From positions 210,771 through 274,770 of the forward strand of contig NZ_JH767523.1 in assembly GCF_000281085.1 (NCBI RefSeq): DNA of 64,000 nucleotides. Direction: 5' to 3'. The notes under the pieces were generated by a model that worked only from the letters and a program-made list of their open reading frames with translations, had not been told where the DNA came from and did not search any database. Below are positions 1 through 9,511 of the stretch, in pieces (the stretch's first letter is position 1; every line of letters starts with the position of its first letter). The stretch is from Catenovulum agarivorans YM01. GTDB taxonomy: Bacteria; Pseudomonadota; Gammaproteobacteria; Enterobacterales; Alteromonadaceae. Made by a program: the position numbers and the translations under genes.

Positions 1-133
1 CTAGTAATTTTTCAGCCAGTGTCGCAATACGTTGAGGATATTTTTCCCATTCGTTTACCACTGGATGTTGCTGGCAAGCACTGACGCTAAATAAAATGAG
101 CGCCAGCGCTGCTAGTCTTGTTTTACCAAACAC
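1..133 (-). CDS. Lipoprotein, N-terminal part only (possibly DUF3080-like)
   Basis: Only the first 44 codons lie inside the window; the gene runs off the left edge. Read on the minus strand from a GTG start, the product begins with a short basic N-terminus, a hydrophobic stretch and a lipobox VSAC with the lipidated Cys at residue 20, so it should be an envelope lipoprotein. The mature part starts QQHPVVNEWEKYPQRIATLAEKL, read here in two pieces: QQHPVVNEWEK then YPQRIATLAEK. This resembles the start of DUF3080 lipoproteins, but too little is present to be sure. The start overlaps the end of the upstream MATE gene by 11 bp, suggesting translational coupling. There is no in-frame ATG nearby, so GTG is an inference. 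Confidence 0.55.
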   Translation of the reverse strand, partial: MFGKTRLAALALILFSVSACQQHPVVNEWEKYPQRIATLAEKLL

Positions 134-1445
134 GTTTAAGCCTAATGAATAACAATAAACTGGTACAGCTTAGGCCAATTAATAAACCTTGCCAATATCC
201 CTCTGGTCCTTGGCTTGCTGTTATCCAGTCAGTTTCACTTAGTATTAACCCCAATGGAAAACCGATTAACCAATAGGAGATAAGCACTAATACAAAAGGT
301 ACTTGAGTGTCAGCATAACCGCGTAAACAAGATGCAAAAGTGGTTTGTATAACATCTGGAAGTTGGAAGATCCCAGCCCATATTAATAAAGCTGTCGCTA
401 GGTGGAATACCTGTGCGGATGGTTGAAATATGCTAGCTAGTATATCCCTACTTAAAATAATAGTGCTGGTAGAAAAAGCAGCAAAGGCAATAGATACAAT
501 TAAGGTACATTTCACCCAAGCTTTGGCTGCGGCTACATTATTTTGCCCTATGCTTTGACCAATCAATACTGTAGCTGCCATACCAATGCTTAAAGGTATC
601 ATATAAAAGTTAGTTACTACGTTTAGTGCTATTTGATGTGCTGCTGCTGCTTGTGTTCCATGGGTGGCAATTGCGAGCGCAACAGCGGCAAATAGCGCTA
701 TTTCTAAAAATAAAGTCAGGCCAATGGGGCCGCCAAGTTTAATCAATTTTATTTGTGTGGGAATTTCAATTTTTTCAAAGCGTAAGTTGCGTATAAGTGT
801 GCGAGTGTAACCCGACATTTTACTGTAAACGTACAAGGCTGAAAGAATAAACGCGTTGACCAAAGTTGTCGCAATACCACAGCCGGCGCCGCCCATTTGT
901 GGCGTTATGGCTGAACCATAAATAAATAGGTAGTTAAGAGGAATATTGCACAATAAACCAATAATGCTGACATACATCAAAGGTTTAGTTTGTCCAAGTG
1001 ATTCATTGAGGTAACGAAATACCCCGATAAAACAAATAAATGGGATGCCAATGCCTAAATACGTTAGATAGTTTTGCCCTATACTAACTAGTGGCGTGTC
1101 TAATTTTAGCAGTGGTAACAAAGGCATTGATATAAACAAGGCGACAGTAAACAAAGCTGCTACCAAAATTGCAAACCAGAGAGATTGATTTAAATCATGC
1201 TGAAACGCTTGAGTATTTCCTGAACCATAACTGCGTGACAACAATGGCGCTAATACCATCATACATCCTGTGGCAAAAAAGCTAATTGGGTGCCAGATTG
1301 CTAACGCTGTGCCGACCGCGGCCATGTCCGCATCACTGACTTGCGCCGACATAATTAAGTCGATAGTGACCATTAAAGTTTGAATAGCTTGGGTGATCCA
1401 AATAGGCCAAGCGAGTTTTAACAGGCGAGAATATGGGTTTTGCAA
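123..1445 (-). CDS. MATE family efflux transporter (NorM-like)
   Basis: Inner-membrane multidrug/Na+ (or H+) antiporter of the MATE family, 440 residues, the usual length, with about 12 hydrophobic segments in two similar halves. The second half contains AAAHQIALNVVTNFYMIPLS and a nearby GMAATVLIGQSIGQ, a stretch conserved in NorM/DinF-type proteins. The first half begins directly with a TM segment (LLKLAWPIWITQ). The start is a TTG codon; the next ATG would remove TM1, so TTG (or an ATT just before it) is preferred, with only a weak GGAT upstream. It overlaps the downstream lipoprotein gene by 11 bp. Substrate cannot be predicted from sequence. Confidence 0.85.
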   Translation of the reverse strand: MQNPYSRLLKLAWPIWITQAIQTLMVTIDLIMSAQVSDADMAAVGTALAIWHPISFFATGCMMVLAPLLSRSYGSGNTQAFQHDLNQSLWFAILVAALFTVALFISMPLLPLLKLDTPLVSIGQNYLTYLGIGIPFICFIGVFRYLNESLGQTKPLMYVSIIGLLCNIPLNYLFIYGSAITPQMGGAGCGIATTLVNAFILSALYVYSKMSGYTRTLIRNLRFEKIEIPTQIKLIKLGGPIGLTLFLEIALFAAVALAIATHGTQAAAAHQIALNVVTNFYMIPLSIGMAATVLIGQSIGQNNVAAAKAWVKCTLIVSIAFAAFSTSTIILSRDILASIFQPSAQVFHLATALLIWAGIFQLPDVIQTTFASCLRGYADTQVPFVLVLISYWLIGFPLGLILSETDWITASQGPEGYWQGLLIGLSCTSLLLFIRLKRVW

Positions 1446-1505
1446 AATGATCCGAGTTCTTGGGCTGAAAATTTCGCGTAAGGGTAGTGGAAATGCTAGA
1501 AAAAG

Positions 1506-1529
1506 AAAAGCTCGCCGTAGCGAGCTTTT
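1506..1529 (-). terminator. Rho-independent terminator after gltA
   Basis: A perfect 10-bp stem (AAAAGCTCGC / GCGAGCTTTT) with a CGTA loop lies 25 bp past the gltA stop. On the minus strand it is followed by a T-rich run (TTTTCTTTTTC), so it should end the gltA transcript before the MATE gene. Confidence 0.85.
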
Positions 1530-1554
1530 ATAAACTTAAGCTAAATTGGTTAAC

Positions 1555-2838
1555 TTAGTCTTTGGTAATTGGGCTAAATTCGCGTGGTAATTCGCCTGTG
1601 TATAATTGACGTGGACGGCCAATTTTAGCACCTGGTTGGCTAAGCATTTCATGCCAGTGAGAAATCCAACCAATTGTACGAGACAAGGCAAAAATAACTG
1701 TAAACATGTTAGTTGGAATACCTATAGCTTTTAAGATGATACCTGAGTAGAAATCTACATTCGGGTATAATTTTTTGCTAATGAAGTACTCGTCTTCTAA
1801 TGCAATTTGCTCTAAACGCATTGCAACTTGTAACAATGGATCGTCTATGCCTAAAGCTTCTAAAACTTCGTGGCAAGTTTCGCGCATTACTTTTGCACGA
1901 GGGTCGAAGTTTTTGTAAACACGGTGACCGAAGCCCATTAAACGGAATGGATCTGATTTGTCTTTCGCTTTAGCAACATATTCGTCGATACGGTCAACAG
2001 AACCAATTTCTTCTAACATGTTTAAACAAGCTTCGTTAGCACCACCGTGCGCAGGGCCCCAAAGTGATGCGATACCAGCAGCGATACACGCATACGGGTT
2101 AGCACCTGAAGAACCGGCTAAACGAACAGTTGAAGTCGAAGCGTTTTGTTCGTGGTCAGCGTGAAGGGTGAAAATTCTGTCCATAGCTTTTGCTACTGCA
2201 GGGTGAATTTCATAGTCTTCAGCTGGAACAGAGAACATCATGTTTAGGAAGTTTTCTGAATAGCTTAATTCGTTTTTAGGACATACGAATTTTTGACCTA
2301 TGCTGTATTTGTAACACATAGCAGCAATGGTTGGTAATTTTGCAACTAAGCGCGTAGCACAACGTACACGTTGTTCTGCATCAGTAATATCTAAATCTCT
2401 ATGATAGAAAGAAGATAACGCGCCAACAATACCACACAACATCGCCATTGGATGAGCGTCACGGCGATAACCTCTAAAGAAGAACTCGATGCCTTCGTGA
2501 ACCATAGTGTGTTTGTTAATGATGCCAACAAACTCTTTGTACTCTTCAGAAGTAGGTGCTTTACCGTGTAACAACAAATAACATACTTCTAAATAGTCAG
2601 CTTTAGTTGCTAACTCAGCAATTGGATAACCACGGTGTAATAACACACCTTTTTCACCGTCGATGAAAGTGATTGCAGATTCACAAGAACCGGTTGCTAA
2701 GAAACCCGGGTCGAACGTAAAGTGGCCAAATTTACCTAAAGAGCGCACATCGATAACATCGTGACCCATGGTGCCTGATAGAATCGGTAGCTCTACCGAA
2801 TTACCGTCAATCGTGAGGATGGCTTTCTTGTCAGCCAT
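1555..2838 (-). CDS. gltA: Citrate synthase (type II)
   Basis: Condenses acetyl-CoA and oxaloacetate to citrate, entry step of the TCA cycle, cytoplasm. The 427-residue length matches the hexameric, NADH-sensitive gammaproteobacterial type. Visible motifs include the N-terminal beta domain (KAILTIDG), [22 protein letters not shown] cut here as [13 protein letters not shown], the active-site histidine region [12 protein letters not shown], and [16 protein letters not shown] with the second catalytic His. The start is set at ATG 2838 because it has a strong Shine-Dalgarno (AAGGAG) 7 bases upstream; the seven codons before it add MLERRYS, which the family lacks. It is divergent from sdhCDAB-sucABCD, the standard gammaproteobacterial arrangement, and ends at its own terminator. 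Confidence 0.98.
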   Translation of the reverse strand: MADKKAILTIDGNSVELPILSGTMGHDVIDVRSLGKFGHFTFDPGFLATGSCESAITFIDGEKGVLLHRGYPIAELATKADYLEVCYLLLHGKAPTSEEYKEFVGIINKHTMVHEGIEFFFRGYRRDAHPMAMLCGIVGALSSFYHRDLDITDAEQRVRCATRLVAKLPTIAAMCYKYSIGQKFVCPKNELSYSENFLNMMFSVPAEDYEIHPAVAKAMDRIFTLHADHEQNASTSTVRLAGSSGANPYACIAAGIASLWGPAHGGANEACLNMLEEIGSVDRIDEYVAKAKDKSDPFRLMGFGHRVYKNFDPRAKVMRETCHEVLEALGIDDPLLQVAMRLEQIALEDEYFISKKLYPNVDFYSGIILKAIGIPTNMFTVIFALSRTIGWISHWHEMLSQPGAKIGRPRQLYTGELPREFSPITKD

Positions 2839-2859
2839 AGAATATCTCCTTTCGAGCAA

Positions 2860-3347
2860 GTCATGTGACAGGTTTAGTTATTTATTAATACTTGAAACTG
2901 ACGTATAAAGTCAATTTATACTGCGAAATAAAAGCAGCAAAGTAATTAAATTTTCTATTAAAACGCTTCACTAACATCAGAAAGCTAAATAAAGCTTACT
3001 ACAATACAATTTTAGTAAAATTAAACTCAATAACAGAAGTTAATTATTAGGCTAAAATCTATTAGCAAACCATTGACAAAATGGTAGCCTAAATCGGCCT
3101 GCAGCCCAATCTAAATCGCATTCATTCGACAAATGCGTCTAATTCATTAAAAAAATGAACTTGAATAAAAAAAATCCTGTATAAAATCGCAAACTATTAT
3201 TTTTTAAGCTAATGTTGTTACAATCATATTTGTAGCGAAATAGCCTACATAACTAGATTAAATGAGCAATAGATATCTTGTTGGTAGTAAGTTTTGTTAC
3301 GATACGATCAAAGACATTTAATAATTTTAATAAAGTTATCAACTTAA
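2860..3347. other. Divergent gltA-sdhC regulatory region
   Basis: This 490-bp AT-rich stretch has no convincing reading frame. Apart from the gltA promoter candidate, it holds an ArcA-like half site GTTAATTA (3039-3046) and a possible weak sdhC promoter (TTGTTG at 3278, GATACG at 3301, 17-base spacing). In relatives this interval integrates ArcA, Crp and iron signals for gltA and sdh; here that is only inference. No HexR-type palindrome was seen. Confidence 0.4.
2885..2914 (-). promoter_or_regulatory. Candidate sigma-70 promoter of gltA
   Basis: On the minus strand, TTGACT (2914-2909) is followed after 18 bases by TATTAA (2890-2885). This would give a leader of about 40 bases ahead of the gltA ATG. 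Prediction from sequence only. Confidence 0.4.
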
Positions 3348-3362
3348 GTGGGTAGAAAACTC

Positions 3363-3737
3363 GTGAACAAGCAAAGACCTATCAATCTGGAACTAAATAC
3401 CATTAGTTTTCCAGCTTCTGCAATTGCTTCAATCCTTCACCGCGTTACGGGTGTCATCATGTTTTTCGCGATGGGCATTCTAATGTATTTGTTGGCTGTA
3501 TCATTGGGTTCAGAGTCAGGTTTTGACTGTGTGCAACAATGGTCATCTTCATTCTTCGCTAAATTCATATACTGGGGCATTTTAACTGCTTTAGCGTATC
3601 ACTTGTTAGGTGGTTTACGTCATTTAGTTATGGACTTAGGTTTTTGGGAAGAAATTCAATCAGGTAACTCAAGTGCGCAAATTACTATCGCCTTGACCCT
3701 TGTATTATCAGTATTAGCAGGAGTTTGGTTATGGTAA
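3363..3737 (+). CDS. sdhC: Succinate dehydrogenase cytochrome b556 subunit
   Basis: Membrane anchor that binds heme b and quinone together with SdhD. The N-terminus NKQRPINLELNTISFPASA followed by SILHRVTG is the family signature; the His in SILHR region and the distal YHLLGGLRHLVMDLG (heme ligand His) are present, with three TM helices. Start: GTG 3363 matches where E. coli SdhC begins its KKQRPVNL segment and has a GGGTAG upstream; an in-frame GTG at 3348 would add five residues. First gene of the sdhCDAB operon; its last 7 bases overlap sdhD. Confidence 0.95.
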   Translation: MNKQRPINLELNTISFPASAIASILHRVTGVIMFFAMGILMYLLAVSLGSESGFDCVQQWSSSFFAKFIYWGILTALAYHLLGGLRHLVMDLGFWEEIQSGNSSAQITIALTLVLSVLAGVWLW

Positions 3738-4078
3738 CAAATGCCGGAACATTAGGCCGAAGCGGAGTTCACGACTTTGTATTAATTCGTGCAAGTGCAT
3801 TGGTGTTAACCGCATATGCAATTTTCATGGTTTGCTTTTTTGTTTGTACGCCACAAGTAACTTACGCAGAGTGGACTGGGTTGTTCAGCCAAACTTGGGT
3901 TAAGGTATTTACCCTTATTACCCTAATTAGTTTGTTAGTTCACGCTTGGATTGGCTTATGGCAGGTTTTAACTGATTATGTTAAGCCTGTTGCCGTAAGA
4001 ATTTTTCTGCAGTTTGTTTTAAATATTGCCGCGCTTGCTTATTTAGTAACTGGCATCGTAGTTTTGTGGGGTGTGTAA
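3731..4078 (+). CDS. sdhD: Succinate dehydrogenase hydrophobic anchor subunit
   Basis: Second membrane anchor of complex II, about 115 residues with three TM helices. It shows the family features GRSGVHDFVLIRASA at the N-terminus and LLVHAWIGLWQVLTDYV, which carries the heme-coordinating His and the quinone-site Asp-Tyr. ATG 3731 overlaps the sdhC stop by 7 bp; a TTG six bases upstream is less likely. The stop codon abuts the sdhA GTG directly, so the subunits are translationally coupled. Confidence 0.95.
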   Translation: MVTNAGTLGRSGVHDFVLIRASALVLTAYAIFMVCFFVCTPQVTYAEWTGLFSQTWVKVFTLITLISLLVHAWIGLWQVLTDYVKPVAVRIFLQFVLNIAALAYLVTGIVVLWGV

Positions 4079-5842
4079 GTGAATATTCCAGTAAGAGAAT
4101 TTGATGCCGTAGTAATCGGCGCTGGTGGTGCAGGCATGCGTGCTGCATTACAAATTTCGCAATCAGGTAAAACCTGTGCTTTGTTATCAAAAGTATTTCC
4201 AACTCGTTCGCATACAGTATCTGCTCAAGGTGGTATTACAGTTGCACTCGGTAATGCACACGAAGATAACTGGGAATGGCACATGTACGATACTGTTAAG
4301 GGCTCTGATTATATCGGTGACCAAGACGCTATCGAATATATGTGTAAAACAGGCCCTGAAGCTATTATCGAATTAGAGAACATGGGTTTACCTTTTTCTC
4401 GTTTTGAAAATGGTCGTGTTTACCAACGTCCATTCGGTGGTCAGTCGAAAAACTTTGGTGGTGAGCAAGCAGCTCGTACTGCTGCAGCAGCTGACCGTAC
4501 CGGCCATGCTTTATTACACTTGTTGTACCAACAAAATGTTAAAAACAAAACAACAGTGTTCAGTGAATGGTATGCGTTAGATTTAGTTAAAAACCAAAAC
4601 GGCGACGTTGTAGGTTGTACAGCAATCGACATTGAAACAGGTGAGGTTGTTTATTTTAAAGCTAAAGCAACTGTTTTAGCTACTGGTGGTGCAGGTCGTA
4701 TATTTGCATCAACGACTAATGCACATATTAATACTGGTGATGGTGTTGGTATGGCATTACGCGCTGGTGTACCTTTACAAGATATGGAAATGTGGCAATT
4801 CCACCCAACTGGTATCGCAGGTGCAGGTGTACTAGTAACTGAAGGTTGTCGTGGTGAAGGTGGTTACCTACTGAATAAAGATGGTGAGCGCTTTATGGAG
4901 CGTTATGCGCCAAATGCTAAAGATTTAGCTGGCCGTGACGTAGTTGCACGTTCAATGATGACGGAAATCCGTGAAGGTCGTGGTTGTGACGGCCCTTGGG
5001 GTACACACATTAAACTAAAACTTGACCACTTAGGTGCTGAAGTTTTAGAAAGCCGTTTACCAGGTATTTGTGAATTATCTCGTACTTTCGCGCATGTTGA
5101 TCCAGTTAAAGAGCCAATTCCAGTTATACCTACATGTCACTACATGATGGGTGGTATTCCAACTAACGTAAATGGCCAAGCTATCACAGTTGATAATAGT
5201 GGTAACGAGCAAGTGATTAATGGTTTATACGCTTGTGGTGAAATTGCTTGTGTAAGTGTACATGGTGCAAATCGCTTGGGTGGTAACTCATTATTAGATT
5301 TAGTTGTATTTGGTCGTGCAACTGGTTTGTACTTAGGTGATGCATTAAATAACTATGAAGTTCAAGATGCGTCGGGCTCTGATGTTGAAGCTGCATTAGC
5401 GCGTTTCAACCGTTGGGAAAATACTCAGCAAGGTGAAGACCCAGTACAAATTAAGAAAGATTTACAAAAATGCATGCAATTAAACTTCTCTGTATTTAGA
5501 GAAGGTGATGCAATGGCGCAAGGTTTGAAAGAATTAGGTGAAATTCGTGAGCGCTTAAAAACAGCGCGCTTAGATGACACAAGTTCAGATTTCAATACGC
5601 AGCGCATCGAATGTTTAGAATTAGATAACTTAATGGAAACTGCTTATGCAACTGCGGTTGCGGCAAACTTCCGTACAGAAAGCCGTGGTGCACATAGCCG
5701 CTTCGACTTCCCTGAACGTGATGATGAAAATTGGTTATGCCACAGTATTTACAAGCCAGACACTGAAAGTATGTCTAAGCGCCAAGTAAATATGCAGCCA
5801 AATACACGCGAAGCATTTCCACCAAAAGTTCGTACTTACTAA
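4079..5842 (+). CDS. sdhA: Succinate dehydrogenase flavoprotein subunit
   Basis: Catalytic subunit that oxidises succinate to fumarate and passes electrons to SdhB. 587 residues against 588 in E. coli. The FAD fold [11 protein letters not shown] is at residues 14-24, and His45 in [11 protein letters not shown] is the expected covalent FAD site. Further on are the active-site elements [18 protein letters not shown], and [18 protein letters not shown]. Translation starts at GTG 4079 immediately after the sdhD stop. Third gene of sdhCDAB. Confidence 0.98.
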   Translation: MNIPVREFDAVVIGAGGAGMRAALQISQSGKTCALLSKVFPTRSHTVSAQGGITVALGNAHEDNWEWHMYDTVKGSDYIGDQDAIEYMCKTGPEAIIELENMGLPFSRFENGRVYQRPFGGQSKNFGGEQAARTAAAADRTGHALLHLLYQQNVKNKTTVFSEWYALDLVKNQNGDVVGCTAIDIETGEVVYFKAKATVLATGGAGRIFASTTNAHINTGDGVGMALRAGVPLQDMEMWQFHPTGIAGAGVLVTEGCRGEGGYLLNKDGERFMERYAPNAKDLAGRDVVARSMMTEIREGRGCDGPWGTHIKLKLDHLGAEVLESRLPGICELSRTFAHVDPVKEPIPVIPTCHYMMGGIPTNVNGQAITVDNSGNEQVINGLYACGEIACVSVHGANRLGGNSLLDLVVFGRATGLYLGDALNNYEVQDASGSDVEAALARFNRWENTQQGEDPVQIKKDLQKCMQLNFSVFREGDAMAQGLKELGEIRERLKTARLDDTSSDFNTQRIECLELDNLMETAYATAVAANFRTESRGAHSRFDFPERDDENWLCHSIYKPDTESMSKRQVNMQPNTREAFPPKVRTY

Positions 5843-5857
5843 AAGGATGGTTATCTA

Positions 5858-6565
5858 ATGAAACAAGTATTTTCGATTTATCGTTACAATCCTGATAAAG
5901 ATAACAAACCTTTTATGCAGGAATATGAGCTAGATACCGAAGGCCAAGATGTTATGGTGCTTGATGCACTATTAATGTTGAAAGAACAAGACCCAAGTTT
6001 ATCTTTCAGACGTTCATGTCGTGAAGGTGTTTGTGGTTCTGATGGCTTAAACATGAATGGTAAAAATGGCTTAGCATGTATTACACCTTTATCAGCGTTA
6101 AAAGGTCGTAAAATTGTTATTCGCCCTTTACCTGGTTTACCAGTTGTTCGCGACTTAATTGTGGATATGAGTCAATTTTATACTCAGTATGAAAAAGTTA
6201 AGCCATACTTAATACCAGATCCGAAAAACGTGCCAGCACGTGAGTTTTTGCAATCGCCAGAAGAGCGTGAAAAATTAGACGGTTTATATGAGTGTATTTT
6301 GTGTGCTTGTTGCTCAACCTCTTGTCCGTCATTCTGGTGGAATCCAGATAAATTTATCGGACCTGCAGGTTTGTTGCACGCTTATCGCTTTTTAGCTGAT
6401 TCGCGTGACGGCGCAACTGATGAGCGTTTAGCTAATTTAGATGATGCATTTAGCGTTTTCCGTTGCCACGGTATTATGAACTGTGTAAACGTATGTCCAA
6501 AAGGATTAAACCCAACCAAGGCCATCGGTAAAATAAAATCGATGCTCTTGAATAAGGCTGTTTAG
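5858..6565 (+). CDS. sdhB: Succinate dehydrogenase iron-sulfur subunit
   Basis: Electron-transfer subunit of complex II. The N-terminal plant-type ferredoxin domain holds the [2Fe-2S] ligands in SCREGVCGSDGLNMNG and the following GLAC. The C-terminal half carries CILCACCSTSCP and CHGIMNCVNVCPKGLNP for the [4Fe-4S] and [3Fe-4S] clusters. 235 residues, near the E. coli length. A clear AAGGA ribosome site precedes ATG 5858. A strong terminator-like hairpin follows before sucA. Confidence 0.98.
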   Translation: MKQVFSIYRYNPDKDNKPFMQEYELDTEGQDVMVLDALLMLKEQDPSLSFRRSCREGVCGSDGLNMNGKNGLACITPLSALKGRKIVIRPLPGLPVVRDLIVDMSQFYTQYEKVKPYLIPDPKNVPAREFLQSPEEREKLDGLYECILCACCSTSCPSFWWNPDKFIGPAGLLHAYRFLADSRDGATDERLANLDDAFSVFRCHGIMNCVNVCPKGLNPTKAIGKIKSMLLNKAV

Positions 6566-6604
6566 AAACTAAGCTTAATCTTTATCAAGATTAAAAATAA
6601 TCTG

Positions 6605-6643
6605 AATAGCCATTCTTTTGTTGCAAAGAATGGCTATTTTTTT
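6605..6643 (+). terminator. Terminator or attenuator between sdhB and sucA
   Basis: A perfect 14-bp stem (AATAGCCATTCTTT / AAAGAATGGCTATT) with a 6-base loop is followed by five further T residues. It fits an intrinsic terminator and would reduce or stop read-through from sdhCDAB into sucABCD. Confidence 0.8.
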
Positions 6644-6685
6644 AACAATCAATAACACAAGCAAAGAGCGGAATAGGACAATAAT

Positions 6686-9493
6686 ATGCACGAAGGGTCC
6701 ATGAAAGCCTGGCTCGAATCTTCCCAGTTCGCCGGCGGCAATGCCACTTATATCGAAGAGTTATACGAACAATATCTCGATAATCCGCAAAGCGTTAGCG
6801 AAGAATGGCGCGCTTTATTCGACCAATTACCTTCAGTAGAAGGGGTAGAGGTTGAATCCAAACACTCAGATATCCGTGAAGACTTCAAAGAAGCTGCGAA
6901 AAAACCTCATCGCGGTCAAATTATAGTCCCTCAAGTTACTTCTGATACTAAACAAGTAAAAGTTTTACAGCTTATTAATGCTTATAGATTCAGAGGTCAT
7001 CAACACGCGAATCTAGATCCGTTAGGTTTGTGGAAGCAAGAGCGTGTGCGTGATTTGGAGCTTAGTTATCACGAACTTGAGCAAGATGACTTAGACAAGC
7101 CTTACAACGTTGGTTCGTTAGCTGTTAGTGAAGAACACTTAAAGCTAAAAGATATTCAAAGCCTATTAGTCAAAACTTATTGTGGTTCAATTGGCGCTGA
7201 ATATATGTATATTACTTCCACTGAAGAAAAGCGTTGGTTACAGCAACGTTTAGAGTCAGTGCAATGTAAACCAAGCTTAACTCAGCAAGACAAAGTAAAA
7301 CTATATAAAGAACTTGTTGCAGCTGACGGTTTAGAAAAATATTTAGCCAGCAAATTCCCTGGTGCAAAACGCTTCTCGTTGGAAGGTGGTGATGCGCTTA
7401 TCCCGATGTTAAAAACTTTAATTAGCCGTGCAGGTGAGCAGGGTGCTAAAGAAGTTGTTATCGGTATGGCACACCGCGGTCGTTTAAATGTATTGGTTAA
7501 TGTGTTAGGTAAAAACCCATCTGTACTATTTGACGAGTTCTCTGGTAAACATGATGAAACTTTGGGCGCAGGTGATGTTAAATACCACATGGGTTATTCA
7601 TCCGATTTTGCAACACCAGGTGGTAATGTTCACTTAGCATTAGCATTTAACCCGTCTCACTTAGAAATTGTTAATCCTGTGGTAATGGGGTCGGTTCGTG
7701 CTCGTATGGACCGTCGTAATTGTCCAGATGGTTCGCTAGCTTTACCTATTACTATTCATGGTGACTCGGCAATCGCTGGGCAGGGTGTAGTACAAGAAAC
7801 TTTCAACTTATCACAAACTCGCGCATATTCGGTTGGTGGTACAGTTCGTATCGTTGTTAATAACCAAGTCGGCTTTACCACGCATAACCCTAAAGATACA
7901 CGTTCTACTCAATACTGTACTGATATTGCAAAAATGGTGCAGGCACCAATTTTCCATGTGAATTCAGATGATCCTGAAGCTGTGGTTTTTGCGACTCAAG
8001 TGGCGTTAGATTTTAGAAATAAATTTAAACGCGATGTGGTTATTGATTTAGTTTGTTACCGTCGCCATGGTCATAACGAAGCTGACGAGCCAAATGCAAC
8101 TCAGCCTTTGATGTACCAAAAAATCAAAAAACATCCAGTTCCTCGTCAAATTTACGCTCAGCAGTTAATCGGTGAACAAGCGATAACTGACCAAGATGCG
8201 GAAAGAGCTGTTGATGAATATCGCGCTGCTTTAGATCACGGTGCTTGTGTGGTTGAAGAATGGCGTCCAATGATGGAGCACTCGGTTGATTGGCGCCCTT
8301 ACTTAAATCATGACTGGGATATAGCTTATGATGCCGCGTTATCGTTAGATAGATTAAAGATGTTAGCGCAAAAAGTTAGCTCTTACCCTGAAGATGTTAA
8401 ACCTCAGTCTCGAGTTAAAAAGATCTATCAAGACCGTGCCGCTATGGCTTTAGGTGAAAAACCACTAGATTGGGGTTTTGCTGAAACCTTGGCTTATGCT
8501 GATTTAGTTGAAAGTGGTAATAGAATTCGTATCACAGGTCAGGATTGTGGTCGTGGTACATTCTTCCATCGTCATGCTGTGATCCATAATCAAAAAGACG
8601 CTTCAACTTATATGCCTTTGCAAAATGTAAGTGAAGAACAAGCGGTTATCGAAATTTATGATTCAGTGTTGTCAGAAGAAGCTGTACTCGCTTTTGAATA
8701 TGGTTATGCAACAGCTGAGCCGAAGACGTTAACTATTTGGGAAGCGCAATTTGGTGATTTCGCCAATGGTGCACAAGTGGTTATTGACCAATTCTTAAGC
8801 TCAGGTGAAGTTAAGTGGGGTCGCTTGTGTGGTTTAACTATGTTGTTACCGCATGGTTATGAAGGCCAAGGCCCAGAGCATTCGTCGGCTCGCTTAGAGC
8901 GTTTCTTGCAATTATGTGCAGATCACAACATTCAAGTGTGTGTACCGACAACACCGGCGCAAGTATTTAATATGATCCGTCGTCAACAAATCCGTCCAAT
9001 GCGTCGACCTTTGGTTGTTATGTCGCCAAAATCTTTGTTACGTCACCCAATGGCGGTATCAACGCTTGAAGAATTATCAGATGGTATCTACCACAATGTA
9101 ATAGATGAAACAGATGACTTGCCAGCAGAAAAAATTGAACGTGTAGTTATGTGTAGCGGTAAGGTTTATTACGACTTGTACGATGCACGTAATAAAGGTG
9201 AAATTACCAATGTTGCAATTATCCGTTTAGAGCAGTTATATCCATTCCCACAAAAAGAAATGGAAGCTGTAATGGCTAAATATGCGCACGTTAAAGATTT
9301 TGTATGGTGTCAAGAAGAGCCGCAAAATCAAGGCGCTTGGTATTGTAGCCAACATCATTTTTGGGACGTTATCCCAACAGGTGCTAAATTAAAATACGTT
9401 GGTCGTACAGCGTCTGCTTCACCAGCCGTTGGTTATTTAGCGGTTCATAACAAACAGCAAAAAGACTTAGTGCAGCAAGCACTAACCGTATAA
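6686..9493 (+). CDS. sucA: 2-oxoglutarate dehydrogenase E1 component
   Basis: Thiamine-diphosphate-dependent decarboxylase of the 2-oxoglutarate dehydrogenase complex; transfers the succinyl group to lipoyl-SucB. 935 residues, the E. coli length. The N-terminal peptide (KAWLESSQFAGGNATYIEELY) that docks to the other subunits is recognisable in two parts, KAWLESSQFAGG and ATYIEELY. Family motifs are GMAHRGRLNVLVNVLGK, RRHGHNEADEP (cofactor binding) and LPHGYEGQGPEHSSARLERF. ATG 6686 lies after a GAGCGGAATAGGA stretch. It is 120 bp downstream of sdhB, separated by a terminator-like hairpin, and 18 bp before sucB. Confidence 0.98.
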   Translation: MHEGSMKAWLESSQFAGGNATYIEELYEQYLDNPQSVSEEWRALFDQLPSVEGVEVESKHSDIREDFKEAAKKPHRGQIIVPQVTSDTKQVKVLQLINAYRFRGHQHANLDPLGLWKQERVRDLELSYHELEQDDLDKPYNVGSLAVSEEHLKLKDIQSLLVKTYCGSIGAEYMYITSTEEKRWLQQRLESVQCKPSLTQQDKVKLYKELVAADGLEKYLASKFPGAKRFSLEGGDALIPMLKTLISRAGEQGAKEVVIGMAHRGRLNVLVNVLGKNPSVLFDEFSGKHDETLGAGDVKYHMGYSSDFATPGGNVHLALAFNPSHLEIVNPVVMGSVRARMDRRNCPDGSLALPITIHGDSAIAGQGVVQETFNLSQTRAYSVGGTVRIVVNNQVGFTTHNPKDTRSTQYCTDIAKMVQAPIFHVNSDDPEAVVFATQVALDFRNKFKRDVVIDLVCYRRHGHNEADEPNATQPLMYQKIKKHPVPRQIYAQQLIGEQAITDQDAERAVDEYRAALDHGACVVEEWRPMMEHSVDWRPYLNHDWDIAYDAALSLDRLKMLAQKVSSYPEDVKPQSRVKKIYQDRAAMALGEKPLDWGFAETLAYADLVESGNRIRITGQDCGRGTFFHRHAVIHNQKDASTYMPLQNVSEEQAVIEIYDSVLSEEAVLAFEYGYATAEPKTLTIWEAQFGDFANGAQVVIDQFLSSGEVKWGRLCGLTMLLPHGYEGQGPEHSSARLERFLQLCADHNIQVCVPTTPAQVFNMIRRQQIRPMRRPLVVMSPKSLLRHPMAVSTLEELSDGIYHNVIDETDDLPAEKIERVVMCSGKVYYDLYDARNKGEITNVAIIRLEQLYPFPQKEMEAVMAKYAHVKDFVWCQEEPQNQGAWYCSQHHFWDVIPTGAKLKYVGRTASASPAVGYLAVHNKQQKDLVQQALTV

Positions 9494-9511
9494 CAACGAG
9501 AGAACTAATAT

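Noticed and set aside
3039-3046. ArcA-like GTTAATTA between gltA and sdhC
   Set aside because: A single 8-base match in a very AT-rich region is expected by chance; mentioned only in the intergenic entry.
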